NCBI GenBank assembly: GCA_910586645.1
Contig: CAJUIS010000001.1
Location: 1 to 64,000, forward strand
DNA length: 64,000 nt
Origin: an uncultured Lachnospiraceae bacterium
GTDB lineage: Bacteria > Bacillota > Clostridia > Lachnospirales > Lachnospiraceae
Reading direction: 5' to 3'
This document shows, piece after piece, positions 29,134-38,420 of the stretch. Made by a program: the position numbers and the translations under genes. How positions within the stretch are numbered: position 1 is the first letter of the stretch; each line of letters begins with the position of its first letter. A model generated the notes under the pieces. It ran no database searches. It had not been told where the DNA came from and was given only the letters and a program-made list of their open reading frames with translations.

Positions 29134-31043
29134 TTTTAGACTGCCAGCATATATCAAAGGCATTCGGAACGGACGAAGTTTTAAAAGACGTTTCTTTTCA
29201 TCTTAATGAAAATGAAAAAGCCGCCATCGTTGGCATCAATGGCGCAGGAAAATCCACTTTACTGAAAATTATTTTAAAAGAGCTTTCTCCGGATACGGGA
29301 GAGGCGGTTTTATCGAAAAACATTTCCGTAGGCTATCTTGCGCAGTATCAGGATATATCCGGAAATCAGACTATATATGATGAAGTTCTGTCCGCAAAGG
29401 AAAACCTTATCCGTATGGAAGAGAAACTTCGGGATATGGAAGAGCAGATGCGCCATCTTGCAGGAAAAGAATTAAATACGCTGATTGACAAGTATAACCG
29501 TCTGAACCATGAATTTGAACTTGCAGACGGCTATGCTTACCGCAGCGAAGTGACAGGCGTTATCCGGGGGCTTGGATTTTCTGAAGAAGATTTTCAGCGT
29601 CCGATTTCAGAACTTTCCGGCGGGCAGAAAACAAGGGTATTTCTTGGAAAGCTTCTGGTTTCCAAACCAGAGCTTTTAATTTTGGACGAGCCGACCAACC
29701 ATCTGGACATGTCTTCCATTGCCTGGCTGGAAACGTTTTTGTCCAATTATAAAGGAGCTGTCTTAATTGTAAGCCATGATCGGTATTTTCTGGATAAAAT
29801 CGTAACAAAAGTGCTGGAACTGTTTTGCCATAAAGCGTCCGTTTTTCAGGGGAATTATTCAGATTACGCCGTAAAGAAAGCCGCTGTCAGAAAAGCGCAG
29901 CTTAAGGCATGGCAGAACCAGCAGAAAGAGATTAAACATCAGGAAGAAGTCATTGCCAAATTAAAATCCTTTAACCGGGAAAAATCCGTCAAACGCGCCG
30001 AAAGCCGTGAAAAAATGCTGGATAAAATCGAAAGGTTAGACCAGCCGAAAGAAGAGCGCACCGACATGAAAATACGTCTGGAACCTGGGATTGTCAGCGG
30101 AAATGACGTGCTTTCTGCAGAAGGACTGTCTAAATCTTTTGGAAGTAATCGTCTTTTTTCTGATATTTCTTTTGAAATCAAGCGAAAAGAGCGCGTCGCC
30201 CTGATTGGAGACAATGGAACCGGAAAAACCACTTTGTTAAAGATGATTAATGAGATGATTCCTTTTGACGCAGGAAAAATCACGCTTGGAACAAATGTAA
30301 AAATCGGTTATTACGATCAGGAGCATCATGTGCTCCGCGACGAAAATACACTGTTTGAAGAAATTTCAGATGCAAGCCCACACCTGACCAATACGCAGGT
30401 AAGGAACCTTCTGGCGTCGTTTTTATTTACGGAAGACGATGTTTTTAAAAGAATCGGGGATTTAAGCGGAGGAGAGAAAGGAAGGGTTTCTCTGGCAAAA
30501 CTGATGCTTTCCGAGGCGAATTTCCTGATTCTTGACGAACCTACCAACCATTTGGACATTGTTTCCAAGGAGATTTTAGAAGACGCCTTAAATCAATATA
30601 CGGGAACCGTCCTGTTTGTTTCGCACGACAGGTATTTTATCAATAAAACCGCTACAAGAATCCTGGATCTGACAGAAAAGACCATTGTAAATTATATCGG
30701 CAATTTCGATTACTACATGGAAAAACGGCAGGTGCAAATGCAGTCAGTTCCGGATGCCTCAAATACAGACAGAAAAGAAATAAAAAGCGACGCCGTAAAA
30801 ACGGAATGGAAACAGAAAAAAGAAGAACAGGCAAAAGCCAGAAAAAAAGCCGCGCAGCTTGCGCGGACGGAACATGAAATCACAGAAAAAGAAGAAACGT
30901 TGAATGCGCTCCAGGAAGAGTTAAACGATCCGGAAAATGCGACAAATTCTGCGAAGCTATCACAGATACACGAACAAATCCTGTCCGTGTCTGACGCTTT
31001 GGAAAAGCTGTATGAAATGTGGGAAAATCTTGCGGAAGATTAA
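29130..31043 (+). CDS. ABC-F family ATPase (ribosome-associated, YdiF/Uup type)
   Basis: 637 residues, two ABC domains on one chain and no membrane segments. Domain 1 has VGINGAGKSTLLK, LSGGQKTRVFLGKLL and LLILDEPTNHLDM; domain 2 has IGDNGTGKTTLLK, LSGGEKGRVSLAKLM and FLILDEPTNHLDI. Between them is the charged helical P-site-type linker (about residues 240-310), and a C-terminal coiled coil follows (KKAAQLARTEHEITEKEETL). ABC-F proteins act on stalled ribosomes. Some protect against antibiotics, but this one resembles the housekeeping YdiF/Uup branch. Translationally coupled to icd. Confidence 0.88.
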   Translation: MILDCQHISKAFGTDEVLKDVSFHLNENEKAAIVGINGAGKSTLLKIILKELSPDTGEAVLSKNISVGYLAQYQDISGNQTIYDEVLSAKENLIRMEEKLRDMEEQMRHLAGKELNTLIDKYNRLNHEFELADGYAYRSEVTGVIRGLGFSEEDFQRPISELSGGQKTRVFLGKLLVSKPELLILDEPTNHLDMSSIAWLETFLSNYKGAVLIVSHDRYFLDKIVTKVLELFCHKASVFQGNYSDYAVKKAAVRKAQLKAWQNQQKEIKHQEEVIAKLKSFNREKSVKRAESREKMLDKIERLDQPKEERTDMKIRLEPGIVSGNDVLSAEGLSKSFGSNRLFSDISFEIKRKERVALIGDNGTGKTTLLKMINEMIPFDAGKITLGTNVKIGYYDQEHHVLRDENTLFEEISDASPHLTNTQVRNLLASFLFTEDDVFKRIGDLSGGEKGRVSLAKLMLSEANFLILDEPTNHLDIVSKEILEDALNQYTGTVLFVSHDRYFINKTATRILDLTEKTIVNYIGNFDYYMEKRQVQMQSVPDASNTDRKEIKSDAVKTEWKQKKEEQAKARKKAAQLARTEHEITEKEETLNALQEELNDPENATNSAKLSQIHEQILSVSDALEKLYEMWENLAED

Positions 31044-31094
31044 GACAAGTTTTCGACAAAACATACAAAACATTTAAAATTTTTTATAAAAAAC

Positions 31095-31123
31095 TTGTAA
31101 AAAATTACAGCCTATGATAAGAT
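31095..31123 (+). promoter_or_regulatory. promoter of the PTS operon
   Basis: TTGTAA (31095-31100), 17 bases, TAAGAT (31118-31123) with an upstream TG. The leader 31124-31235 begins near AGTTGTTACGG and contains overlapping hairpins (GTTTTTA/TAAAAAC, CCGGT/ACCGG), which could be a regulatory leader. Confidence 0.5.
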
Positions 31124-31235
31124 AATAATCAGTTGTTACGGTTTTTATAAGCCGGTTTTAAAAACGAAGTGACCGGGTATTCCTGATAAGACGTTATGCA
31201 TATCCGGTGAATTTGACAGAAACGGAGGGATATTT

Positions 31236-31721
31236 ATGGGATTGTTTGATTTTATGAAGGGTAAGAAAGACATTACGATTGCCGCGCCTGTAAAGGGAGA
31301 ATGTATCCCAATCAGTGAAGTGTCGGATCCAACTTTTGCAGAGGAAATTCTTGGCAAAGGAATGGCCATTAAACCGACCGAAGGCAAATTTTACGCTCCC
31401 TGTGACGGTACAATCAGCACGCTTTTTCCAACCGGTCACGCAATCGGACTGACGACGTCTGACGGGGTTGAGCTTCTGATTCATGTGGGACTTGATACGG
31501 TTCAGTTAAAAGGACAGTTTTTCAGTACAAAGGTAGAAGTCAATCAGACAGTAAAAAAAGGCGACCTTCTTTTAGAAGCTGACATTGCAGAAATCAGCAA
31601 AGCAGGATATGACACCGTAACGCCGATGCTGATTTGCAACAGCGACGATTATTCCAAAATCGAGTGCAAAAAAGCAGGTTCTGTAACGCCTGGCGAAGAC
31701 GTAATTACCTGTGCGGTATAA
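31236..31721 (+). CDS. crr: PTS glucose-type EIIA protein
   Basis: 161 residues, behind GGAGGG. The fold signature of EIIA-Glc is present: APVKGECIPISEVSDPTFA, then the phosphorylatable His in GVELLIHVGLDTVQLKG with its partner His in TGHAIGLT, and the C-terminal TPMLICNSDDY. It takes phosphate from HPr and passes it to the EIIB domain of the EIICB encoded last in this operon. In Firmicutes such free EIIA proteins supply glucose- or N-acetylglucosamine-type transporters. It is the first gene of the operon, which is unusual since EI/HPr usually lead. Confidence 0.9.
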   Translation: MGLFDFMKGKKDITIAAPVKGECIPISEVSDPTFAEEILGKGMAIKPTEGKFYAPCDGTISTLFPTGHAIGLTTSDGVELLIHVGLDTVQLKGQFFSTKVEVNQTVKKGDLLLEADIAEISKAGYDTVTPMLICNSDDYSKIECKKAGSVTPGEDVITCAV

Positions 31722-31733
31722 GGAGGAGCAGAC

Positions 31734-33347
31734 ATGGTTAAATGTACCGGGAAAAGCGTTTTAAAAGGTATTGCAATTGGTAAGATTTACGTTTATCGTA
31801 AAAAAGAATTTACTCTGGTCAAAACTTATATTGAAGACGTTGCTGCAGAATTAAAGCGGTTTGACCAGGCTGTGAAAGAGGCGAAGCGCCAGATCGGAAT
31901 ATTGTATCAGGAAGCTCTTGAAAGCGTTGGAGAAGCGGAAGCTAAAATTTTTGAAATTCACGGCCTGATGCTTGAAGATGAAGGATATCTGGAAGATATC
32001 AAAGATAAAATTGAAGGAAAGTGCAATGCCGAATATGCAGTAAAGGAAGTCGGAGATGAGCAGGCGAAAGTCTTTGCTGAAATGGATGACGACTATATGC
32101 GGGCAAGAAGCGCAGATGTTCTTGATATTTCAAACAGAATTATCAATATTCTCGCAGGCGTAGGGGATGATGCGATCAAATCTGACGAACCCGTTATTAT
32201 ACTGGCGGACGATTTGACGCCAAGTGAAACGATTCAGATGGATAAAGATAAAGTGCTTGCCTTTGTAACGGTTCACGGTTCCGCCAATTCGCATACGGCA
32301 ATTCTTGCAAGAAGCTTAAACCTTCCGTCTCTTGTCAGCACAGACGTGGCTTTGCTGGATGAATATCACGGGCAGGCGGCTATTGTGGACGGATTTAATG
32401 AAGAACTGGTAATCAATCCGCTGGAAGACGTTCTTTTGGATTTAACGGCCAAAAGAGACGAATGGATCAGTGAAACGGAAAGCCTGCGGAAGCTGATTGG
32501 CCAGGACAATGTCACAACAGACGGCAGAAGAGTAAATGTTTACTGCAATATCGGAGGCGTCGAAGACGTAGACCGCGTACTGGAATCAGACGGAGGAGGA
32601 ATCGGGCTGTTCCGAAGCGAATTTTTATATCTTGGCAGAGACAGCGCTCCGACGGAAGAAGAGCAGTTTGAAAGCTATAAAGCAGTTTTAGAAAAAATGG
32701 GTGGAAAAAAAGTCATTATTCGTACGTTGGATATCGGAGCCGATAAAAAAGCGGATTATCTTGGACTTGATCCGGAAGAAAATCCGGCTCTTGGCTATCG
32801 TGCCATTCGTATCTGTTTAAACCAGCCTGACATATTCCGCACACAGTTGCGGGCAATTTATCGTGCAAGCGCATTTGGCACGGCTTCCATTATGTTCCCA
32901 ATGATTATTTCCGTTGATGAAATCCGGAAAATCAAAGAAATTGTCGAAGATGTCAAAAATGAACTGGCTTCCGAAAATGTTGCAATGGGAGAAGTGGAAC
33001 TTGGGATTATGATTGAAACTCCGGCCGCTGCAGTCATTAGTGACGAACTTGCAAAAGAAGTTGAATTTTTCAGCATTGGAACAAATGATTTAACGCAATA
33101 TACGCTGGCAATCGACCGTCAGAATCAGAAACTTGAAAGCATTTGCGACACGCATCATCCTGCAATCTTAAGACTGATTCAGATGACAGTGGAAAATGGC
33201 CACAAAGAAAATGCCTGGGTTGGCATCTGTGGAGAACTCGCAAGCGATACCAGTCTCACCAAAACGTTTGTAGACATGGGAGTGGACGAATTATCCGTCT
33301 CACCCACTTACGTACTGGGACTTAGAAAAACAATCAGAGAAATATAG
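31734..33347 (+). CDS. ptsI: phosphoenolpyruvate-protein phosphotransferase (PTS enzyme I)
   Basis: 537 residues. The active His is in the motif TVHGSANSHTAILARSL (the usual GGxTSHxAIxAR region). The C-terminal PEP-binding domain has GGIGLFRSEFLYLGRD, RTLDIGADK, GTNDLTQYTLAIDRQN and the active Cys in WVGICGELASD. It transfers phosphate from PEP to HPr, encoded 12 bp downstream. The gene lies second in the operon, 12 bp after EIIA. The length is slightly short of the 570 or so of B. subtilis EI but all motifs are present. Confidence 0.95.
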   Translation: MVKCTGKSVLKGIAIGKIYVYRKKEFTLVKTYIEDVAAELKRFDQAVKEAKRQIGILYQEALESVGEAEAKIFEIHGLMLEDEGYLEDIKDKIEGKCNAEYAVKEVGDEQAKVFAEMDDDYMRARSADVLDISNRIINILAGVGDDAIKSDEPVIILADDLTPSETIQMDKDKVLAFVTVHGSANSHTAILARSLNLPSLVSTDVALLDEYHGQAAIVDGFNEELVINPLEDVLLDLTAKRDEWISETESLRKLIGQDNVTTDGRRVNVYCNIGGVEDVDRVLESDGGGIGLFRSEFLYLGRDSAPTEEEQFESYKAVLEKMGGKKVIIRTLDIGADKKADYLGLDPEENPALGYRAIRICLNQPDIFRTQLRAIYRASAFGTASIMFPMIISVDEIRKIKEIVEDVKNELASENVAMGEVELGIMIETPAAAVISDELAKEVEFFSIGTNDLTQYTLAIDRQNQKLESICDTHHPAILRLIQMTVENGHKENAWVGICGELASDTSLTKTFVDMGVDELSVSPTYVLGLRKTIREI

Positions 33348-33359
33348 GAGGATTTTCAA

Positions 33360-33617
33360 ATGAAATCAATCAGCTATACGATCACAGATGAACTTGGCAT
33401 TCATGCCAGACCAGCCGGACTTCTTGTAAAACTGGCGGGCGGCTATCAGAGCGCCATTACCGTTATAAAAGACGGCAAAGAAGCAAATGCCAAAAGAATT
33501 ATGGCATTGATGGGATTAAGCGCCACAAAAGGCACAGAGATTACAGTTAAGGTAGAGGGACCTGACGAAGACGAAGCTGTTCGTGCAGTGGAAGAGTTTC
33601 TGAAGGCAAATCTATAG
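33360..33617 (+). CDS. ptsH: HPr phosphocarrier protein, lacking Ser46
   Basis: 85 residues. The EI-phosphorylated His15 is present (GIHARPAGLL). At the second site, the family motif around Ser46 (K-S-I-M-G) reads K45-R46-I47-M48: Arg occupies position 46. In Firmicutes HPr, Ser46 is phosphorylated by HPr kinase and the product is the CcpA co-repressor. This protein can serve sugar transport but cannot be serine-phosphorylated at the standard place. The rest of the sequence is normal. The position is read directly from AAA AGA ATT ATG at about 33492-33503. Confidence 0.92.
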   Translation: MKSISYTITDELGIHARPAGLLVKLAGGYQSAITVIKDGKEANAKRIMALMGLSATKGTEITVKVEGPDEDEAVRAVEEFLKANL

Positions 33618-33632
33618 ATTTCAATTGCTAAA

Positions 33633-33657
33633 TTGTTTCGATGCTAGGGCGAAACAA
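33633..33657 (+). promoter_or_regulatory. hairpin between ptsH and the EIICB gene
   Basis: TTGTTTCG (33633-33640) and CGAAACAA (33650-33657) form an 8-bp stem with a 9-base loop, about 20 bp before the EIICB start. It is probably an mRNA processing or stability element that lets the transporter gene be expressed at a different level. Confidence 0.4.
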
Positions 33658-33677
33658 AACAAGGGGGTAAATTTTTT

Positions 33678-35144
33678 ATGATGAAATATTTTCAAAAATT
33701 AGGGAAATCTTTAATGCTTCCCGTTGCAGTCCTTCCTATCTGCGGTATTTTGATGGGTATTGGATATGCATGCTGTCCGGCTACCATGCAGGGCGGTGAA
33801 ATGAGCGGATTTTTAAACTTATTTGGTTTTTTCTTAGTAAAGGCCGGCGGTGCGCTCATTGACAACATGGCAGTTCTGTTTGTTATCGGTGTTGGCGTTG
33901 GTATGGCAGAAGACAATGACGGAGCTGCTGCAATTTCAGCTCTTGTTGCTTGGCTGATGATTACCACATTATGTTCTACAGGCGTAGTTACTACATTAAT
34001 GCCTTCTGTTGCGGATGATGCAACAAAAACACTTGCATTTGATAAAATCGGCAACCAGTTTATGGGTATTCTTGCCGGTGTTATCGGCGCAAGCTGCTAT
34101 AACAAATTCAAGGGCACACAGCTTCCTGACTGGCTGGCGTTCTTCAGCGGCAAACGCTGCGTAGCAATTGTTTCCGGCGTTGTTTCCATCGTTGTTTCTG
34201 CAGTTTTAATGTTTGTATGGCCAATCATTTTTGGTGCATTGGTTTCATTAGGAAACGGCATTGTTGGTCTTGGCGCTGTTGGTTCCGGTATTTATGCATT
34301 CCTGAACCGTCTGTTAATTCCGATTGGTATGCACCATGCATTGAACAATGTATTCTGGTTTGATACTATTGGTCTTGGTGATTTGACATACTTCTGGGGC
34401 GGCCAGACAAGCGCTGACGTTTCCTGGAGCCTTGGTATGTATATGTCCGGTTTCTTCCCATGTATGATGTTTGGTGTTGCTGGTGCAGCGCTTGCAATGG
34501 TACATACGGCAAGAGACAAAAAAGCAGCTATCGGTCTTGTATATTCCGCAGCTATCTGTGCTTTTGTCTGCGGTGTTACTGAGCCTTTCGAATTCGGTTT
34601 CATGTTTGCAGCTCCTGTTCTCTATGTAATTTATGCAATCCTTTACGGTGTGTTCACAGTTGTTACAACACTTGTTGGATTCAGAGCAGGTTTCAGTTTC
34701 TCGGCTGGTGCAACTGACCTTGTTTTCTCAGCTTCATTGCCTGCAGCGGCAAATACATGGATGATTATTCCTCTTGGAATTGCAGCATTTGTTGTATTCT
34801 ATCTGGTATTCCGTGTTGCTATTTCTAAATTTGATTTAAAGACACCAGGCAGAGAAGATGAAGATTTAGAAGCAGAGAAGAAAGTAGTTCTTTCCAATAA
34901 TAACTTCACAGAAGTTGCAAAAGTTATCTTGGAAGGCCTTGGCGGAAAAGAAAACGTAAAATCTCTTGACAACTGTATTACAAGGCTTCGTCTTGAGATC
35001 AATGATTACACGAAGGTGGATGAGAAGAAAATTAAATCAGCAGGCATAGCTGGCGTTATGAGACCAAGCAAGAATGCCGTTCAGGTAATTGTTGGTACAA
35101 AAGTTCAGTTCGTAGCTGATGAAATGAAAAAGATGTTGAAATAA
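33678..35144 (+). CDS. PTS EIICB component, N-acetylglucosamine/glucose type
   Basis: 488 residues behind GGGGG. The N-terminal EIIC membrane domain (about 1-390, ~10 helices) starts MMKYFQKLGKSLMLPVAVLP and contains the sugar-site region GVTEPFEFGFMFAAPVLY. The C-terminal EIIB domain (about 410-488) carries the phosphocysteine in LDNCITRLRL. The family is the glucose/N-acetylglucosamine one; GlcNAc and glucose transporters cannot be told apart here. The free EIIA (crr) at the head of the operon completes the chain. Confidence 0.85.
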   Translation: MMKYFQKLGKSLMLPVAVLPICGILMGIGYACCPATMQGGEMSGFLNLFGFFLVKAGGALIDNMAVLFVIGVGVGMAEDNDGAAAISALVAWLMITTLCSTGVVTTLMPSVADDATKTLAFDKIGNQFMGILAGVIGASCYNKFKGTQLPDWLAFFSGKRCVAIVSGVVSIVVSAVLMFVWPIIFGALVSLGNGIVGLGAVGSGIYAFLNRLLIPIGMHHALNNVFWFDTIGLGDLTYFWGGQTSADVSWSLGMYMSGFFPCMMFGVAGAALAMVHTARDKKAAIGLVYSAAICAFVCGVTEPFEFGFMFAAPVLYVIYAILYGVFTVVTTLVGFRAGFSFSAGATDLVFSASLPAAANTWMIIPLGIAAFVVFYLVFRVAISKFDLKTPGREDEDLEAEKKVVLSNNNFTEVAKVILEGLGGKENVKSLDNCITRLRLEINDYTKVDEKKIKSAGIAGVMRPSKNAVQVIVGTKVQFVADEMKKMLK

Positions 35145-35191
35145 TGAAAAAGATTCGACATTTATCGTAAGATAATGTTACAATCCCTAGC

Positions 35192-35225
35192 ATAACGGAG
35201 GCTTTTAAAGTCTCCGTTATTTTTC
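35192..35225 (+). terminator. terminator of the PTS operon
   Basis: ATAACGGAG (35192-35200) with CTCCGTTAT (35212-35220) flanking GCTTTTAAAGT, then TTTTCTC. It overlaps the last codons of the convergent recombinase gene, so the same DNA does both jobs. Confidence 0.8.
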
Positions 35226-36266
35226 TCTTAAACGCACAATTTTTGCCGCCTGTCTGCGCCGTTCGTCCGCCTGCGCAGCATAATGCTTTCTGGTCGTATT
35301 GACGTCCTTATGCCCCAATACATCAGCGACAAGATAGATATCCCCGGATTCCTGATATAAAGCCGTACCATAGGTGCTGCGAAGTTTGTGCGGCGTGATG
35401 TTTTTCATAGTTGTAACGAGCTTTGCATATTTTTTTACCAGATTTTCTACCGAACGTACGCTGATGCGCTTTTTCTGCATCGACAAAAACAAAGCATTTG
35501 TATGTCCCTCTGCAGGAATAAGCTTTAAACGTTCCTTCATATAAGAGGAGAGAGCTTCTTCCACCTCTTCCCCAAAATATACGATGGATTCATATCCTCC
35601 CTTTCGATGTATCTTTATGCCATTATTTTTAAAATCCACGTCTGAAAGATCCAGTCCCACGCACTCTGACACACGGATTCCTGTCCCAAGCAAAAGCGTC
35701 AGCATAGCAAGATCCCGCTTTTTTGTCTGCGCATGGTATAATTTCTGCCGCTCCGTCAGGTTTTCTCCGGATTCCACTTCATCCAAAAGCAGAGCCACTT
35801 CATCTACATCCAGACGGATAATGTTTTTTTCATGCAGTTTTGGCATCCTGACAAGTTCCGCCGGGTTCGTTGAAATACGTTCTGTCCGGAAAAAGAAATG
35901 ATAAAAACTCCGGAGACAGGCAAGTTTTCTGGAAATGCCCCGTTCATTGTTTGTATGCTCTACTTCACCCTTAATGTAATACTTTAACCAGTTCAAGTAT
36001 TCTTCAATGTCAGACGCTTTAATCTGATCCAGAATCTCAAGTGGAAAATCAGGGATTTCAAGTTTCCCGCAAAACGGGTTATTTTCATGCATATATTCAA
36101 AGAAGACGCCTAAATCATAAGCATAGGCAAGGCGTGTCCTGGAAGAAGTGGAAGGTTCTATTCCAATAAAATAATCCCTGCAGAAGTGCGGCAGCGTTTT
36201 CAGCAATTCCCGGAGTTTTAATTCATTTTCAATATTTATCTTTTCATGGTATGCTTTTTCCTTCAT
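35217..36266 (-). CDS. tyrosine recombinase (XerC/XerD-like)
   Basis: 349 residues. N-terminal SAM-like core-binding domain (about 25-160) and C-terminal catalytic domain with the set Arg in LLGTGIRVSECVGL, Lys in IHRKGGYES, HxxR in ITPHKLRSTYG, His in DVLGHKDVNTT and the nucleophile Tyr in TRKHYAAQ. It makes Holliday-junction-type strand exchanges. The gene stands in core genome, one base after the TtcA-like gene, not beside an element, so a chromosome-dimer resolution or housekeeping role is more likely than integrase. Xer identity (C or D) is not decided. Confidence 0.85.
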   Translation of the reverse strand: MKEKAYHEKINIENELKLRELLKTLPHFCRDYFIGIEPSTSSRTRLAYAYDLGVFFEYMHENNPFCGKLEIPDFPLEILDQIKASDIEEYLNWLKYYIKGEVEHTNNERGISRKLACLRSFYHFFFRTERISTNPAELVRMPKLHEKNIIRLDVDEVALLLDEVESGENLTERQKLYHAQTKKRDLAMLTLLLGTGIRVSECVGLDLSDVDFKNNGIKIHRKGGYESIVYFGEEVEEALSSYMKERLKLIPAEGHTNALFLSMQKKRISVRSVENLVKKYAKLVTTMKNITPHKLRSTYGTALYQESGDIYLVADVLGHKDVNTTRKHYAAQADERRRQAAKIVRLREK

Positions 36267-36267
36267 A

Positions 36268-37014
36268 TCAGAAACCTTCTTTCTTTTTTTCAGTCACATA
36301 ATTCTGCCATCCTGGAATATTTCCATTTAGAATTGCTGTGAACATCCTGTTCTTTACGCCAGGATTCTCAAGATTAAGCTGACGTAAAAGGTTCTTTACA
36401 TATTCACGCCTTGTCACACCGTCAACGGGACATGGATTTTTTTCCACAGGAAGCTGATAACGATTCTGAAAGCCTGTTACATCAGCCTCAGAAACATACA
36501 TCATAGGGCGTATCACAGTTAAATCCATGCGGTCTAAGTAGGTAACAGGAGCAAAAGAGTAAAATCTTCCTTCGTAAATTAATGAGAGCAGCATCGTTTC
36601 CACGATATCATCTTTGTGATGTGCATATGCCACTTTGTTGAATCCTAATTCTTTCGCTTTTTGATTCAAGGCGCCTTTGCGCATTTTAGCGCAAAGGGAA
36701 CAGGGAGACGTTTCTTTTCTGTCTTCAAATATAATCTTTGCGATATCAGTGGAAACAACGTGAAACGGAACTTGAAGCTCTTCACATAAAGCCTGAATCC
36801 GTTCAAGATGAAAGTCCTCATATCCAAGATGAACGGTAATTGCACATAACGTAAAGGGATTTGGGTAAAAACGCTGCAGGCCCTTTAACGCATAAAGCAT
36901 CGCCAGACTGTCCTTACCGCCGGAAACACCGACGGCAATCTTATCATTTGGAGAAATCATGCCGTAATCGTCCACGGCTTTTCTTGTATAACTGAGTAAT
37001 TGCTGTAATTTCAT
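36268..37014 (-). CDS. TtcA-like tRNA 2-thiolation protein
   Basis: 248 residues. The PP-loop motif VGVSGGKDSLAM near residue 30, then the two pairs of Cys typical of TtcA-type enzymes (CSLCAKMRK, and NPCPVDG) and the PHHKDD-like AYAHHKDDIVETML. TtcA uses an Fe-S cluster and ATP to put sulfur on cytidine 32 of tRNA. Some members of this wider family modify other positions, so the exact tRNA site is open. The recombinase gene follows after one base, suggesting co-transcription. Confidence 0.8.
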   Translation of the reverse strand: MKLQQLLSYTRKAVDDYGMISPNDKIAVGVSGGKDSLAMLYALKGLQRFYPNPFTLCAITVHLGYEDFHLERIQALCEELQVPFHVVSTDIAKIIFEDRKETSPCSLCAKMRKGALNQKAKELGFNKVAYAHHKDDIVETMLLSLIYEGRFYSFAPVTYLDRMDLTVIRPMMYVSEADVTGFQNRYQLPVEKNPCPVDGVTRREYVKNLLRQLNLENPGVKNRMFTAILNGNIPGWQNYVTEKKKEGF

Positions 37015-37230
37015 TTTTATGCCTTTCTTTTCCTGTATTTAAGAACCGATATTTATTATAAAGTATTTTATATGGAAAATCTATGGACGAATATCCAAAA
37101 AGTTGACTTTCTGGTATCCATGTGTTTTTATCTGGTCATTACAGCAAAAATTTGGTATAATAAATGCAACTGCTGCGCAGACCCAAAAACAATTTATTAA
37201 ATGGCGGGAATATTGATTTGAGGAAAAGAT

Positions 37231-37875
37231 ATGTCTGAAAACGAATATTTTAATAATGCTCTTTCTGATTTTGTCTTTGACGTGGCAAATGGGAGAGCAA
37301 TAAGGCATTTTACAGAACTGGGATATACGGTAAAACAAATTATGGAAAAGCTGGATATTTCCGCTCCTTATGAAAAAGTGCGGCAAACCGTATGGGACGC
37401 ACTGGTGAACCAGCAGACGATTTTATTAGAAGAACCGTGCGCTTTAAGAGCAAATAAAAAAGCTGTTTATGTAAAAGAATATGGGGCGTTTGGAAGAACC
37501 ACTTTTCGGCGAATTTTAACTTCAGATGAAGCGCCTCCAGTAAAATGGAAGAAGATAATGTATAAGAAAGAATCTGATGCAGAGCTTAGAAAGCTTTTAT
37601 CCGATAAATGCAGAGAAAATGGAACCAAAAACGCCTATGTATCCTGTGATTTCGGTATTTTTCAAAGAGAAGATCCTCTGTCGTATCAAAAGCTGACTGC
37701 ACGTCTTGGACAACGGCAAAAAGACTATACAGAGGGGCTTCCATGGCCAAATCAAAGAGTGTACCATCGTATGGATACCAGAATGACAGAAATGATATCC
37801 TGCATTCTGTCTTTCAAAGAATACTCAATGAACTGGTATTTTGGAGAATCGGGCGATAAGATTATAATTTATTAA
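37231..37875 (+). CDS. conserved hypothetical protein with HTH-like N-terminus
   Basis: 214 residues. The first ~70 form helices with a possible helix-turn-helix (YTVKQIMEKLDISAPYEKV). The middle is basic (ALRANKKAVYVKEYGAFG) and the C-terminus is rich in aromatic residues (YSMNWYFGE). No membrane segment. It lies alone between ttcA-like and dtd with a weak promoter (TATAAT at 37156). Unrecognised family; a DNA-binding role is only a suggestion. Confidence 0.5.
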   Translation: MSENEYFNNALSDFVFDVANGRAIRHFTELGYTVKQIMEKLDISAPYEKVRQTVWDALVNQQTILLEEPCALRANKKAVYVKEYGAFGRTTFRRILTSDEAPPVKWKKIMYKKESDAELRKLLSDKCRENGTKNAYVSCDFGIFQREDPLSYQKLTARLGQRQKDYTEGLPWPNQRVYHRMDTRMTEMISCILSFKEYSMNWYFGESGDKIIIY

Positions 37876-37928
37876 AGTTAATTCACCGGAAGTTTAAAAT
37901 ATAAAAGAAGAGAAGAGGAGAGAAGCAT

Positions 37929-38375
37929 ATGCGGTTTATTATACAGCGTGTAAATTATGCAAAAGTAACAGTAGAGGGCAGTGTAACCGGAGAAATATCC
38001 AAAGGATTATTAGTGTTGATTGGCGTATCAAAAGAAGATACAAAAGAAACAGCAGACAAACTGATTAAAAAACTTCTGAATATGCGTATTTTTGAAGACT
38101 CGGAAGGAAAAACAAATCTGTCTTTAAAAGACGTAAATGGCAGCCTGCTGCTTGTATCGCAATTTACCCTTTATGCAGACTGTAAAAAAGGAAACCGTCC
38201 ATCGTTTATTTTGGCCGGCCCTGCCGAACTTGCAGAAGAGTTGTACAAATATGTAATCAATCAATGCAAAGCATCCGGTTATCGTACGGAAACAGGCATA
38301 TTTGGCGCAGATATGAAAGTAACCCTTGAAAACGACGGCCCTTTTACGATTCTGTTAGACTCTGAAGCCTTATAA
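37929..38375 (+). CDS. dtd: D-aminoacyl-tRNA deacylase
   Basis: 148 residues, the normal length, starting MRFIIQRVNYAKVTVEG behind GAGGAG. The conserved LLVSQFTLYAD motif near residue 80 and the NDGPFTILLDS end are those of Dtd. It removes D-amino acids (and glycine from tRNA-Ala) misloaded on tRNAs. The gene ends 2 bp before a bidirectional terminator. Confidence 0.95.
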   Translation: MRFIIQRVNYAKVTVEGSVTGEISKGLLVLIGVSKEDTKETADKLIKKLLNMRIFEDSEGKTNLSLKDVNGSLLLVSQFTLYADCKKGNRPSFILAGPAELAEELYKYVINQCKASGYRTETGIFGADMKVTLENDGPFTILLDSEAL

Positions 38376-38376
38376 T

Positions 38377-38417
38377 AAAAGGATCAAGCCTCTTACTTAA
38401 GAACGCTTGATCCTTTT
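38377..38417. terminator. bidirectional terminator
   Basis: AAAAGGATCAAGC (38377-38389) with GCTTGATCCTTTT (38405-38417), a 13-bp perfect stem between the convergent dtd and membrane-protein genes. Confidence 0.85.
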
Positions 38418-38420
38418 ATT

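Noticed and set aside
35217..36266. Integrase marking a mobile element
   Set aside because: It lies between core genes, one base from a tRNA-modification gene, with no flanking repeats or cargo.
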